Positions 12,924 to 22,704 of a stretch of DNA of 64,000 nucleotides are shown piece by piece. Location of the stretch: positions 20,515,883 through 20,579,882 of the forward strand of contig NC_088789.1 in assembly GCF_949628265.1 (NCBI RefSeq), given 5' to 3'. The notes beneath the pieces were generated by a model. It saw nothing but the letters and a program-made list of their open reading frames with translations, had not been told where the DNA came from and did no database searches. Origin of the DNA: Cloeon dipterum. Its lineage: Eukaryota; Arthropoda; Insecta; Ephemeroptera; Baetidae. The position numbers were made by a program, and so were the translations under genes. Every line of letters starts with the position of its first letter. Position 1 is the first letter of the stretch.

Positions 12924-14377
12924 CTAAATTTAGATTGAATCCAATTAGCACCTGAGCGATGGCGAATGTGATACAATTAAAGCTGCGGTTTGTTATATTA
13001 ATTAAAAAGCCTAAAATTAAATGATAAAAATAATAGGAAAAACAGGAAGTTTGGTCTATTGTTATTAAAATAATAATTTGCATTTTTCGTGTTTGTTCAA
13101 CAACAAGCACTGATAAAATCATAATTAGGGCCGTTTATTTAATGTTTCAGATACATAAAAATTTCTTCATTTTAAATTGACAAATTTTAATTTACACTGT
13201 TATTTTTAGTTGACTTTTTTACAAATCAAAGTCAAACTGAAGTCCGATTGAGATGGTTTTGAACTAACCTGCTTTAGGCAATTTTGCAAAACTTTTGTCA
13301 TTTCAACTGATAAGTGTAGATCGGTGATTAAACTTGAATATTGAATGTTAAGAAGTTAAAATCGAGTGTATTTTATATATGTTTAGAGACAACCGCGGAT
13401 ACATTTTAAACCACCTGCCCATAAGTTTTGTAAATTCGTATATTTTATTAAAAAAAGAGGGGTAGAAAAAAAGAAACATAAATTTTTAATTTTTATAATT
13501 CTCTTTCCCTCTTGAAATCTACAATAATAATCTCGGCCAAATAAATAAAAAACATTTACGTACAATAAAGACATTCTAAATTAACAAAATTTTTACTGTT
13601 TTTAATGTAAAACTAGCAAAGTTTTTGAAAATTTACAGAACGCCATTATTTTTATTTTTTTAGATTTGCAAGTTTTTGCTCTCTCCGGGAAGGTTCACTT
13701 TCAAATGAATAAAAACTTTGTGCGTATATTATTAACCGGAATAAAAAATGTGCAATTTAAATTTTCATTTTTCATTTCCTCTAAAATCCTGTTTACAAAA
13801 ATATTAATTTGTTAAAGAAAAGACAGTGGTTTTAAATCTTTCCAGTCATCTCTAAGAATTCAAAAATATCAAATCCACTGCATTTAAATTACTTGACATT
13901 AAACCCACAGTTTTAATTGTTTTTGTAACAGCAATTTAAAGTGGTTGGCATGAGTTGAAAATTGTTAGAATTGTTGGCTCTACAATGAGCAGCTCATCAA
14001 ATTTTTATCATCTATCATTATTCTCTACATTGTGCACCAATCGAATCCTTAGGGATTAATTAGTCTATGCATTGAAAACAAGGATTTTATGGGTTTTTGC
14101 AGTATTAATAATCCTGTTAAAAAAATGCAACACTGCCCTTAAAGGTAATTTAAAACCATCTCTATCGGCAATCATTTGTCTTTGTTTTGTTTTAACACAG
14201 TCAGTGTAAAACACACCGTTTAAAATTATATGAGAAACCATTTTAACTATTAACAAAAGTCTGAAAAGTTTTAATTACATGGCCTTTGAAATAATAAATA
14301 AATAAATAAATATATAAACTCCTTTGTTTGAATCATGCCTAAGAGCTAAAGAGACAGGGAAAATATCATTTTTGGGC

Positions 14378-14614
14378 TCACGTGTGAAAGCTTTTGCTGG
14401 TGGTGTGGACAACCGCGACCTTTTCCTCAGACTGCTTCTTCTTGGGCGGCGGAGGCGGCAGGGCCTCAACTTTGTAACCGGAGGCTTCGGCGAAGCTGCG
14501 GAAGACGACGTCCCAGACGCTGGCCATGACCCTGGAGATGAGGCCCTCGCCGGCCGCGCTGCACTGCGTCACCAGCAGCGCCGCGATTAGCGCCACCAAC
14601 ACGGGTGCTCGCAT
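14378..14614 (-). CDS. Small secreted protein, 78 residues, unknown function
   Basis: This is a single open exon. I chose the ATG at 14614 (MRAPVLVALIAALLVTQCSA) because a TATA box lies only 37-44 nt upstream, so the in-frame ATG at 14644 would fall at or before the expected transcription start. Residues 1-20 are a textbook signal peptide with probable cleavage after QCSA. The mature part begins AGEGLISRVMASVWDVVFR, a possible amphipathic helix. A Pro run (PPPPPKKK) follows, then a charged tail ending SKSFHT. There are no cysteines in the mature part, so it is not a disulfide-rich peptide. An ATTAAA variant signal lies about 105 nt past the stop. It lies upstream of the D/H-rich and Tyr-rich genes on the same strand. 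The function is unknown, and I recognise no family. Confidence 0.68.
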   Translation of the reverse strand: MRAPVLVALIAALLVTQCSAAGEGLISRVMASVWDVVFRSFAEASGYKVEALPPPPPKKKQSEEKVAVVHTTSKSFHT

Positions 14615-14650
14615 GGCGTCGAAATGGTCGGCGCCGCCGTGCACCGCACG

Positions 14651-14658
14651 CTTTTATG
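14651..14658 (-). promoter_or_regulatory. TATA-like box of the 78-residue secreted gene
   Basis: CATAAAAG on the minus strand lies about 37-44 nt before the chosen ATG (14614). The predicted 5' UTR is very short. This box decides the start choice, because the upstream in-frame ATG at 14644 would not be in the transcript or would sit at its very edge. Confidence 0.5.
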
Positions 14659-14669
14659 CCGAGAGAAAG

Positions 14670-15999
14670 GAGCGATGAAAGGAACGAAAAAAATAATTCG
14701 AGAACGAACGGAGATCCAGATGATGCAGTGTGACTCTTTTCTTCGGCGGCGTCGGGCAAGCGTGAAATGATCCGCGCCTGCCAATGCTAGACGCGGCGGC
14801 TTTTTCTCGCGATTAGAACGTCGCGGTCCCTGCCCTTTGTAACGATCAGACAGAAATAGATAGGCGAATAATAACGTGAAATATCGGGGATTAGATGCAC
14901 TGTTGATCCTCAATTTTTCCCTTTTTTGCTTCGAATTATTTTTGGCTGGTTATAGCAGCTAAGCAGCCTAGCTCGATTTTTATCGGATATTTTTAATATT
15001 TAAAAGTTAGAAAATAGTGGCAGAGATCCAAACAAGCTCTCGTGCAGTAAATCCTTAATTTTTATTTTATCATTTAAAATGGAAACTCTTAGAATTCGAC
15101 GTTTGTGTCAAATATCATTGAATTTTACACAGATTTTTCCTAACGTGTGTTTTCGATTTTAACAAGTTTTGGAGATTTTAAAAAAGTTGCCAAAAAACTA
15201 CTTAAAAATATGGTTTTCCTAAATTTAGCTGAAATTTGGTTTATATACACTGTTAAATGAGACAAATCGATGGGTGGGTCATGTGTGACGTTCCAGAAAA
15301 TAATAAAAATGCTATCTTGAACTGTTAATATCCTATTCGCAAATTTATTGGGCAAAACTAAACTCTAACTATGTTTCTGGATGGTTAAAAACGACCCAAC
15401 AATCCGATTTGTCAAACAAAGTCTACACATTAGACTACGCATATTCAATCATTCAATCAAATCCTTAAGAGTTTCTATGTAAGATTTAATAAGGTTATTT
15501 GTATATTTGCGATCGTAGATAATAATTTCCTTTAATAGGAAGATCTTCTAGTAATAAAAGCCCTTTCATAAAAATAAATAAATAAAACACTTATAATTTC
15601 AAAACCTTAACTTTCTAAGTTAAGAAATAGCTTAAAAACCACCTAATTCAATATATTAAATATAAATAATTGCAAAATATTGTAATATTTTGACTACATT
15701 AATTTCATTATTCCTAATATGCATTATTTGTAAATAATCGAAACTTTTACATGTTAGTCATTACAAATGAAACACATGCAAGTGAAAATGTAATTTTACG
15801 GCCGATCGGATAAGGCGTGAAAACAGGAGAGAGAGAAAAAGGCGCGTTTCGCACGCTCGTCAAGCACTTTGTGCTCGGCCACAAAAAGACGACGACCCAT
15901 TTGTTTGACCAGCGGAGAGACGGGCGCGATGCACGCGATTATCTCCACTTTCAGTTTTGTTCCTTCCTCCGCAATTTAATTCGCGATTTTCTGTTGCAG
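14670..15999. other. Intergenic or intronic, no exon recognised
   Basis: Mostly AT-rich sequence. The segment at about 15222-15310 is a dispersed repeat whose relative lies in the ihog intron near 51128-51200. An open stretch at 15817-15999 runs into the coiled-coil exon but reads as intron or 5' flank: it is arginine/phenylalanine-rich and ends in a good acceptor. Confidence 0.4.
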
Positions 16000-17730
16000 A
16001 AGCCAAAAAGCGGCAGAAGAAGCAAAACGGTGGCCAAGCTGCGCAAGCGGCTTTCCGCGCTGAAACGTGAGGTCAGGGTGCGTGACCTGAGACTCGGCCA
16101 GCTGGAGGGTGCGGTCGGCGCTCTCGCCGACCTCAGCACCCGTTCTCAGCGTGCCTACTATGTAAGCAGCGCGTGTATTCCGTTTTTCACAATTGTGCCA
16201 GAATAATAATTGACAACTGAGCAGAATTCAAAAATTTCGGAAAGATCATCCTCTGATAAATGTGATTCTTGGGAATGACTGCCGATATAAAATGAACTTA
16301 TAAATAACAATTTCAAACACAGGAAAAAGCACATTGTGAAACTCCTTTAATTTAAACACAGATTTAACTTTTATTTTTACGCTCTGAATAATTTAAGTTA
16401 AGGAAATGAAGCTGATTGAATTTTTTCAAAAGCCACACATGATCTAATCTGACCGCAGCGTCTTATTTTTTATCCATCCAATTCTTTTCAGCATTTCACT
16501 CTACGTGATATTTATTTATGTGTATGACTCGATCCATTTTAAAATTAGAAATGATTGCTTGCAGCTCGAATTTCGCGTTTGATCTACATATTTTTTTATT
16601 TAGCATAGAATTTAAAATAAGTAGATGGTCACAGGAAAAAATAATAATAGTGGTGTCTCAATCCGCGAGGCATGGAAAAAGCAAATTTTAACGTTTGAGT
16701 CACTTGCCGGTCAAAAGTTTTTCACTGCGATGCCTCATTTTATTGCCGCGTGTGTTATTTGGTACACATTGTGCTGCGTGGAGAAAGACACGCGGCGAAA
16801 AGTGATGCTTTCAATCTGCTGCTTGATTAGATTGATTGCTTTTCTTCCTCGCTGTTCACGTTCTTTTTTAAGAACGTGATATTTCAATTTAGGAAAAATG
16901 TTCTTCATTCAATATTAATGGTGGTTTTCATATAAATTGAGATGCAATTTTATTGACAAAATCATCTATTTATTAAATTCCTTGGGACTGTAATTTTAGA
17001 AAATACCATAAAATGAAAGTCAGAAATTAATGTTCCCAACGTGAACTTGCTTTGATGACCTGATAAAAATGGTAGTTTTTTTCATTCATAAGCTGAGAAA
17101 TCTCTAGCAAAGAAAACGCAGTTTCGTCACAGAATTTTCGAACATATTCTTCATTCAGAGGGGAGTGGTTTTTAAACTGAAGTAATTGAATGAAAATAAT
17201 TACAGGCGCCATCTCTTCATGAATTTCCTTTCTGATTATGGTGGACCGAGTGAAAAGTTCACTTTGAAAATATGGATCATTTAAAAATTTTGCAGTGAAA
17301 TAAACAAAATTGTCGATTTTGATTCAGACGCTCAAACAAGCCATTTTAATTCTTTTTTCAAATGTCGCGATTTTAAAAATCCCAGGTGCTGCTCCACGAA
17401 ATCGCTCGGCAACTGTTTGAAACAGCCGACCTGCTACAAGTCGGTGGCTGCGACCCCTCAGATAGTCCAGCGCCAACGGCCTCTTTGGCGCCATGGTTTG
17501 AGACGCTTTATTTGCTGTCACGCAGAATCAAACAGAGGCTGCTGCAAAGTCGGCCAACCACAGGAACGCCGACGCAAAACGGCTCATTGGAAATCAGGTC
17601 TGGACTTACGATTAGTGCGACAAAAGACTTTGTTTGACTGAGTGATTATTGCAGGCTGACTGAAATTATGAGCCGGCTGGAGACCAGCCTGTCCTTCTAC
17701 CCGCGTGGAAACGCAAACCGAGATTCGTAA
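16000..17730 (+). CDS. Unrecognised coiled-coil protein, last three exons (5' end not found)
   Basis: Three exons keep one frame: 16000..16161 (ctgttgcag|AAG to TAT|GTAAGC), 17386..17597 (cccag|GTG to ATCAG|GTCTGG) and 17655..17730 (attgcag|GCTG to stop TAA). They encode 149 residues. The first is a basic coiled coil with heptad-like spacing (VAKLRKRLSALKREVRVRDLRLGQ), then QLEGAVGALADLSTRSQRAYY. The second starts VLLHEIARQLFETADLLQ, has a Ser/Pro/Ala linker, then a second helical stretch (WFETLYLLSRRIKQRLLQ). The third continues LTEIMSRLETSLSFYPRG. An adaptor or structural role would fit, but I do not recognise the family. The upstream exon and start codon were not located. The open frame before 16000 could add residues but looks non-coding. 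Confidence 0.6.
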
Positions 17731-18088
17731 AAGAGGATGCGAATGGGATTTCTGCTGCAATTTTTTTAATTCCAGGGGCCATTTCACCCATTAAAACAGT
17801 GTTGGGAATTAGTCCAAAAAATCTCTCTATAGCTTTCACTAAACAAATTCTATGTCGAAAAATTTATTCCGGGCAAAATACCATTCAAACGAAAGAGCAT
17901 CCGTCCCCTTTTTTGTCGAAAATGAATTCCCTACTTTAAAATATGAGTCTGTTTAATTTAATTTTATTTGTCACATAATTGTAATGCAAAAATGCTTTTA
18001 TACACAATTCTATTTTCCAAAAAAGGACCGTGTGATCCATATTCGTTATTTTGAAATAAAAAGTTAAATTATAATTGAATAATCCAAT

Positions 18089-18094
18089 TTTATT
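18089..18094 (-). terminator. Polyadenylation signal of DM9 gene copy 1
   Basis: AATAAA on the minus strand lies about 60 nt beyond the stop codon (18155). The same hexamer in the same context is present in copy 2 at 22161-22166, which supports its use. Confidence 0.6.
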
Positions 18095-18154
18095 TCATCC
18101 AAACAAACAGTGTTTTATATTGACTGAGTGTTTAGGAGATGCAGTCCTTTGCAT

Positions 18155-18632
18155 TTAATTTTTCACCAGAATATTGTAGTTTTCATAGCCGTGCTCCTTT
18201 CCGTCGAAGGGTAAGTAGGCCCTTCCGTGCGAGAGATGGACCTGCAGATCATCGACCTTTTTAATTACCCTGATAAAAATCAAATAAAAAAATGCGAACC
18301 TTTCCCACAACGTCAACGCCGTCGCGGCTGACTTTGGCGACGTAGAGGGTTTCGCCGCTGGACGTGTGGCCTCCATGGACGACGTTGCCCGGTAGCGGGG
18401 CGCTGGGATGGTGGCCCACCCAGGAGTAGTTACTGCCGACCAGCACCTCGTAGTCGATCTTCGTGATCTCTTCGCCCCCGTACGGGAAATAGGCTTTGCC
18501 TCTGCACACTTTGCCGGGCAGCAGGTCGCACTTGTGATGCGCCCTGCCCACGTACACTGGGCCTCTGTCGTTTCCGGCGTAGAAAGCATTGCCCGGCGCG
18601 TGGCCGCAAGATGCGCCCTGCCACTCGCCCAT
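18155..18632 (-). CDS. DM9-repeat (DUF3421) protein, copy 1
   Basis: Exons are 18632..18300 (from the ATG) and 18256..18155, joined across a 43-nt intron. The product is 144 residues with two DM9 repeats, the usual single-DUF3421 size. Repeat 1 starts MGEWQGASCGHAPGNAFYAG and continues PVYVGRAHHKCDLLPGKV with YFPYGGEE; repeat 2 has WVGHHPSAPLPGNVV, SGETLYVAKV and AYLPFDGKEHGYENYNIL. DM9 proteins are carbohydrate-binding or damage/infection-responsive proteins in insects and molluscs, usually without a signal peptide, and none is visible here. The ATG lies 1 nt after an acceptor (ttgcag|AATGG), implying a 5' UTR intron, so an upstream coding exon is not excluded. The donor is the weak GTTCGC, where copy 2 has GTAAGT. 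The chosen acceptor (AAAAAG|GTCGAT) keeps GK-VDDLQV in frame. Confidence 0.83.
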
Positions 18633-18859
18633 TCTGCAATCCAAGATTTATTATTTTGGCACCATTCCGAATATTATGGAAGGTCAAAATAAATTCAAAA
18701 GGGGATTCTTGTGGTATTCAATGTTAACAAAATTATTGTAAATGACTACAGTAAAGAACGGCAGTAGTACGCATTTGTGTGTGTCTATAAATTCCAGACC
18801 AAGGAAATTAATTGAAAAATAATAATAAAAAAATGTAAACACAAAAAAGTGTACAAAAA

Positions 18860-19603
18860 AATGTTCACTCCCGCGTACAGCTCGATTCAATCGGTAAAGT
18901 TAAAATTAAAGACAATGAAATTCAATTTAGCGATGAGATTGAGTTGAGAGAGGTTGAATTCCAGTTCAGCGAAAATGTGAAAAACCTAGGCATCGTTTTT
19001 GATAAAACCCTCTCCTTGGCATGGCCAAGTTTCGCGAATTTTTCAAAGAGTTTACGGCACCTTAAAAAACTTACAAAAATTTAGAAGCGTAACCCCAGAG
19101 AAAATAAGAGTACAACTTGCTAAGAGCTTAATCCTGCCCCATTTTACTATGGTGATATTGTGTGTTGTAATCTCAGTACCTGTCAATGAAATATGCTGCA
19201 GAATAATGTAATTCGTTATATGTATTTATAATGTCAAACGTGGCCAAAAGCTGTCTGCTCTCTATAAAAAATGTCAAATATTAAATGTAGTTGATAGGAG
19301 AAATCTGCACGTGTTATAGTGCAGACACACAAAATTCTGAATAAAAATTTTCCGCCTTATCTGTACCATTTAGCAGCCAAAATGTACGATGTAAACCTTT
19401 TTGGCAGGACAAGAGCGCATCAAATGAAACTGCTGGCCCCATTTATAAGTGTTGAAGTTCCCGTAAACTGTTTTCAAGTGCAAAGCTACCACCTCTGGAA
19501 CAATCTTCCGCCGAATTTGTGTTTCGACGGAAACCAAAGTGCTTTCAAAGAATTTTTAAAAGAACACAGTATTTCAAGAAATATTGAATCATCTCTCTTT
19601 TAA
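18860..19603 (+). mobile_element. Decayed LINE fragment (C-terminal part of reverse-transcriptase ORF)
   Basis: Plus-strand fragments in shifting frames read like the thumb and C-terminal end of a jockey/CR1-type non-LTR retrotransposon. These are VKNLGIVFDKTLS (about 18979-19017), WHGQVSRIFQRVYGTLKNLQ with LAKSLILPHF (about 19017-19150), and at 19319-19603 THKILNKNFPPYLYHL through SYHLWNNLPPNL. A 1-nt frameshift separates KTLS from WHGQ, and at least one further break lies near 19150-19320, so it is inactive. No target duplication or 5' part was found. It sits within the segment present in duplication unit 1 but absent from unit 2. Confidence 0.75.
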
Positions 19604-19805
19604 ACAATTATGTTCAAACTGATATTATTTTGTCTGGATATGGCAATGTATGGGGCAAAATAACCCCGCAGAACCATAATAAAGATTACTTTAAAACTAA
19701 ATGTTCCACACCAAAAATGAGAAGAACCAAATGAAAAAGCAATGAATAAATTTGATGTTTGCTCAATTTTATGCAAAAAACAAAAAAAAATTAATAAACC
19801 ATTCA

Positions 19806-21345
19806 AATTTTAGACGGTTGTGCACAAATCATGCAATTTTATGCTGAACCAGACTTAAAATCGTCTAAAACTGCTTAATTACCGTCTAAATTCGGCTAAA
19901 ACCGTCTTTTCTGACAATTTCGTGGTAAAATATTCTTGAAAAAATATTCTTTAACAGTATGAAATATTAATTAAATCGTGTGTGTGTCAACGGCCGTTCA
20001 AAGTTTAAGTTCTAAGTGTTTTAACGGACATCGCTAGACGCCAAGGTTAAAGGTTAAAGACAGTGATAATAGTGAAGGACAAACGGACGGCCGGCGGTTC
20101 AGACGGATTGCCTGGATCGGCTGGTTATCTGCTCTGCTATACAAGGACGCGTCGGACGCTTATTATTTGCCAACGGCTGCCGCGATCCTCAGTTTTGAGT
20201 TAGGCCTCAAGATAAACGATACCGGCGTGTTAGAAAATTTTGTACATAAGAAAAATTTCAGTTTCTGCCGGGCTCCATTCACTACCCGCCATAGTACTTA
20301 TGAGAATCCAACATAAAAGTATTATGAGAGTCTCATAGGAGCTGGCGAGTTGTGTAGCCCGGCGGAAACTCTAATTTTTCCATATTTTTCCTAATATGTA
20401 TGTAATTGTTTGGATGAAAATAAATTATGCTATATTTTAAGTAATAAAGAATAAAGTTTGCTATTTAAATCAATAATCCTAAATAAAAGCAAAAAAAAAT
20501 AAAATTATTAATAGTATTTCAGGGTTTTTCTCTAGGAACAATCTAGGGTCAACTTTAAAAAATAATTCAGGGATAACTTATGTCACGCTTAAAGTTGCTC
20601 AAAGAATAATCGAAAGGTTATCCAAAATATTGTTCCAAGAATAACCCAGGGTTAATCCAAGAGGCAGAAAATAATTCTTCTCCAAGGATATTCCTGGGTT
20701 ATTCCAGGAATGTTTTTTTCTGAATAACAATTTCAATAAATTTAAGTGCCTTTTTTTCTGTGTACGAGTATGTATGCCACGGAACATGCTCTGTGAGAGT
20801 GACTTATGTAACTTTCGTCATCATCAGTTACATTTAATTTCTCATCACATAGTGTTTTTTATTAATAAATATGAGGATCTGTAACCCCTCATGTTAAGCA
20901 TATGATTTTCTTGCAAAATAAACGAGCTTTCCAGTGGTATGCTTACATTTTTTTTGCCTCAAACTTTCAAAATAATAGCGGTTGCGCGAAGAGAAAATGG
21001 GGTTTTCCAAACATCGTCAGGGCAGGTTGAGACAAAATTCCAACGCGAGGGGTAGTTTTTTTAAATTCTAATGGTTCGAACCCGAGATTTGGAGTTGCAA
21101 AAACAACGATATTCGATAAATTCCCATTTTCTCACTTTTCTCGCCGTCTATCTATGGCTCACCGTGGAAAAAGACTAATTAGTAATAGAAATGGTAATTT
21201 TCCATTGAATTTTTAACATAGTAATAGAGTATTTTGCATTGGAAAATAGAAATAAATAAAATTGTCTAAACCGTCTAAATTTATCCAAAAACCCGTCTAA
21301 AATTAGTTGACATTTTTCCCGAAAATCGTTTAAAATTCACAGCCC
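19806..21345. repeat. Repeat-rich insertion in DM9 duplication unit 1
   Basis: This stretch is bounded by segments that carry CCGTCTAAA or its complement several times (near 19812, 19860-19905 and 21265-21300). It holds an imperfect hairpin (20249-20381) and a degenerate AATAACC/GGGTTATT-rich tract (20520-20720). Most of it has no counterpart in duplication unit 2, so it looks like one or more insertions. No protein-coding frame is visible. A short unit near 21074 resembles the internal repeat of the 57.7-58.9 kb element. Confidence 0.4.
20249..20381. repeat. Imperfect inverted repeat (hairpin), arms about 55 nt
   Basis: The left arm, from 20249, shares GTTTCTGCCGGGCT and CACTACCCGCC with the complement of the right arm, which reads GTTTCCGCCGGGCT and CACAACTCGCC. 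Both arms begin with a similar GAAAAATT. The centre is near 20315. It could be a foldback element or a structured RNA; no flanking duplication was seen. Confidence 0.6.
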
Positions 21346-22160
21346 TATAGTTATCCATTACTCAGAGAGTGAAAAATAGTCCTTTAGGGCAAGAGAAAAA
21401 ATGTTTTAGTTACCCTTGATCTAGTTTTGGTTGTCCTTTTGTATAAAAAAGAAGCAACTGTCAGAATGTGGCTTGTCGTAAAAAATTTGCTCTTTATACG
21501 TTTCAGTAAACCCATGAAAGGGCTACCACAGCGTGGCGCCACCATCCAGCTGCAGTCGCACCAAGCGTGTGATATACTCGTCTCCGACAGTTTTCCAATA
21601 AATTGAACCCTCCCAAGGGGTAAGTGAATCATAAACCTAATTCAGTGTTAAATCAAACATCCAGTGATCATATTAAAGTTAATTCATCACCGTTTTCAGC
21701 AAAAATGTTTAGTGACCTCAAAGTAGAATAAAAACCAACTAAAATAGTCGCATTTTTCGGGGTAGCATAATATGATTTTGTCCAAATCCAATTTGAGGAA
21801 AACGAATTTTCTCGATTCGGAAATTGGTCCTGAAGAATGCAAAAAATACAAAAGCAAAATTCAGTTCTTTTTAGAGACGTTTTTAGATAGCTTTTCTTTA
21901 TTACAAATTATATTTCGGGTCAATTTCTATTGGACCAATTCCACTCGAACAAAACACACGCTTCCCCTTTTCGTTGAAACTAAAAAATTTACAATTCCTA
22001 ACCTTAAAATGTAAAATATACTTAATATAATTTCATCAGTCAAAATTGTAATATTGCAAAAGCTTTTCACGTACTTTTTATTTGTGTTCCAAAAAAAGGA
22101 ACCTGCGATTCATATCCATTTTTTTAATAAAACTAAATTCGTCATCTTTATCAATCCAAT

Positions 22161-22166
22161 TTTATT
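22161..22166 (-). terminator. Polyadenylation signal of DM9 gene copy 2
   Basis: AATAAA on the minus strand lies about 61 nt past the stop codon (22227). It is conserved in position and context with copy 1. Confidence 0.6.
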
Positions 22167-22226
22167 TCATCGTAACGAACAGTTTTTTGTTTTGATCGAG
22201 TGTTCAGGAGATGCAGTCCTCTGCAT

Positions 22227-22704
22227 TTAATTTCTCACCAGAATTTCGAAGTTTTCATAGCTGAGCTCCTTTCCAAAGTAGGGAATGTAGGCCTTTCCGT
22301 GCGAGAAGTGGACCTGCAGATCATCGACCTTTTTAATTACCCTGATAAAAAGCAAATACAAAAACACTTACCTTTCCTATAACGTCGACGCCGTCGATGC
22401 TGACGTGGGCGATATAGAGGGTTTCGCCGCTGGACGTTTGTCCTCCGGGGACGGCGTTGCCCGGCAGCGGGGCGCTGGGGTGGTGGCCCACCCACGAGTA
22501 GTTACTGCCGACCAGCACCTCGTAGTCGTCCTTCTTGATCTCGGCGCCGCCGTACGGGACATAGGCACTGCCGCTGGCCAGTTTGCCGGGCAGCAGGTCG
22601 CCCTCATGCCACGCCCTGATCACGTACACAGGGCTTCCATCGGATCCAGCGCGGAAAGCGTTGTCTGGCACGCTGCCGCCAGATGCGATCTGCCACTCGC
22701 CCAT
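22227..22704 (-). CDS. DM9-repeat (DUF3421) protein, copy 2
   Basis: The structure is identical to copy 1: exons 22704..22372 and 22328..22227, a 43-nt intron, 144 residues. Repeat 1 starts MGEWQIASGGSVPDNAFRAG and has PVYVIRAWHEGDLLPGKL and YVPYGGAE; repeat 2 has WVGHHPSAPLPGNAV, SGETLYIAHV and, after the junction GK|VDDLQVHFSHG, AYIPYFGKELSYENFEIL. The donor here is canonical GTAAGT. Retaining the intron stays open for ten codons and stops just after (…FYQGN), giving a shorter product that lacks the end of repeat 2. The central coding part is almost identical in DNA to copy 1 while the flanks differ more, showing a tandem duplication under constraint or with gene conversion. The role is probably lectin-like or stress-responsive, by family. 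The start has the same uncertainty as copy 1. Confidence 0.85.

Noticed and set aside
12578..12955. Plus-strand frame rich in Val/Ala, resembling membrane segments
   Set aside because: It is the antisense of the Asp/Gly triplet runs in the minus-strand exon, which has a better-supported structure.
15817..15999. Open frame upstream of the coiled-coil exon as its N-terminus
   Set aside because: It is continuous with the exon, but a strong acceptor lies between them. Composition before the acceptor looks non-coding.
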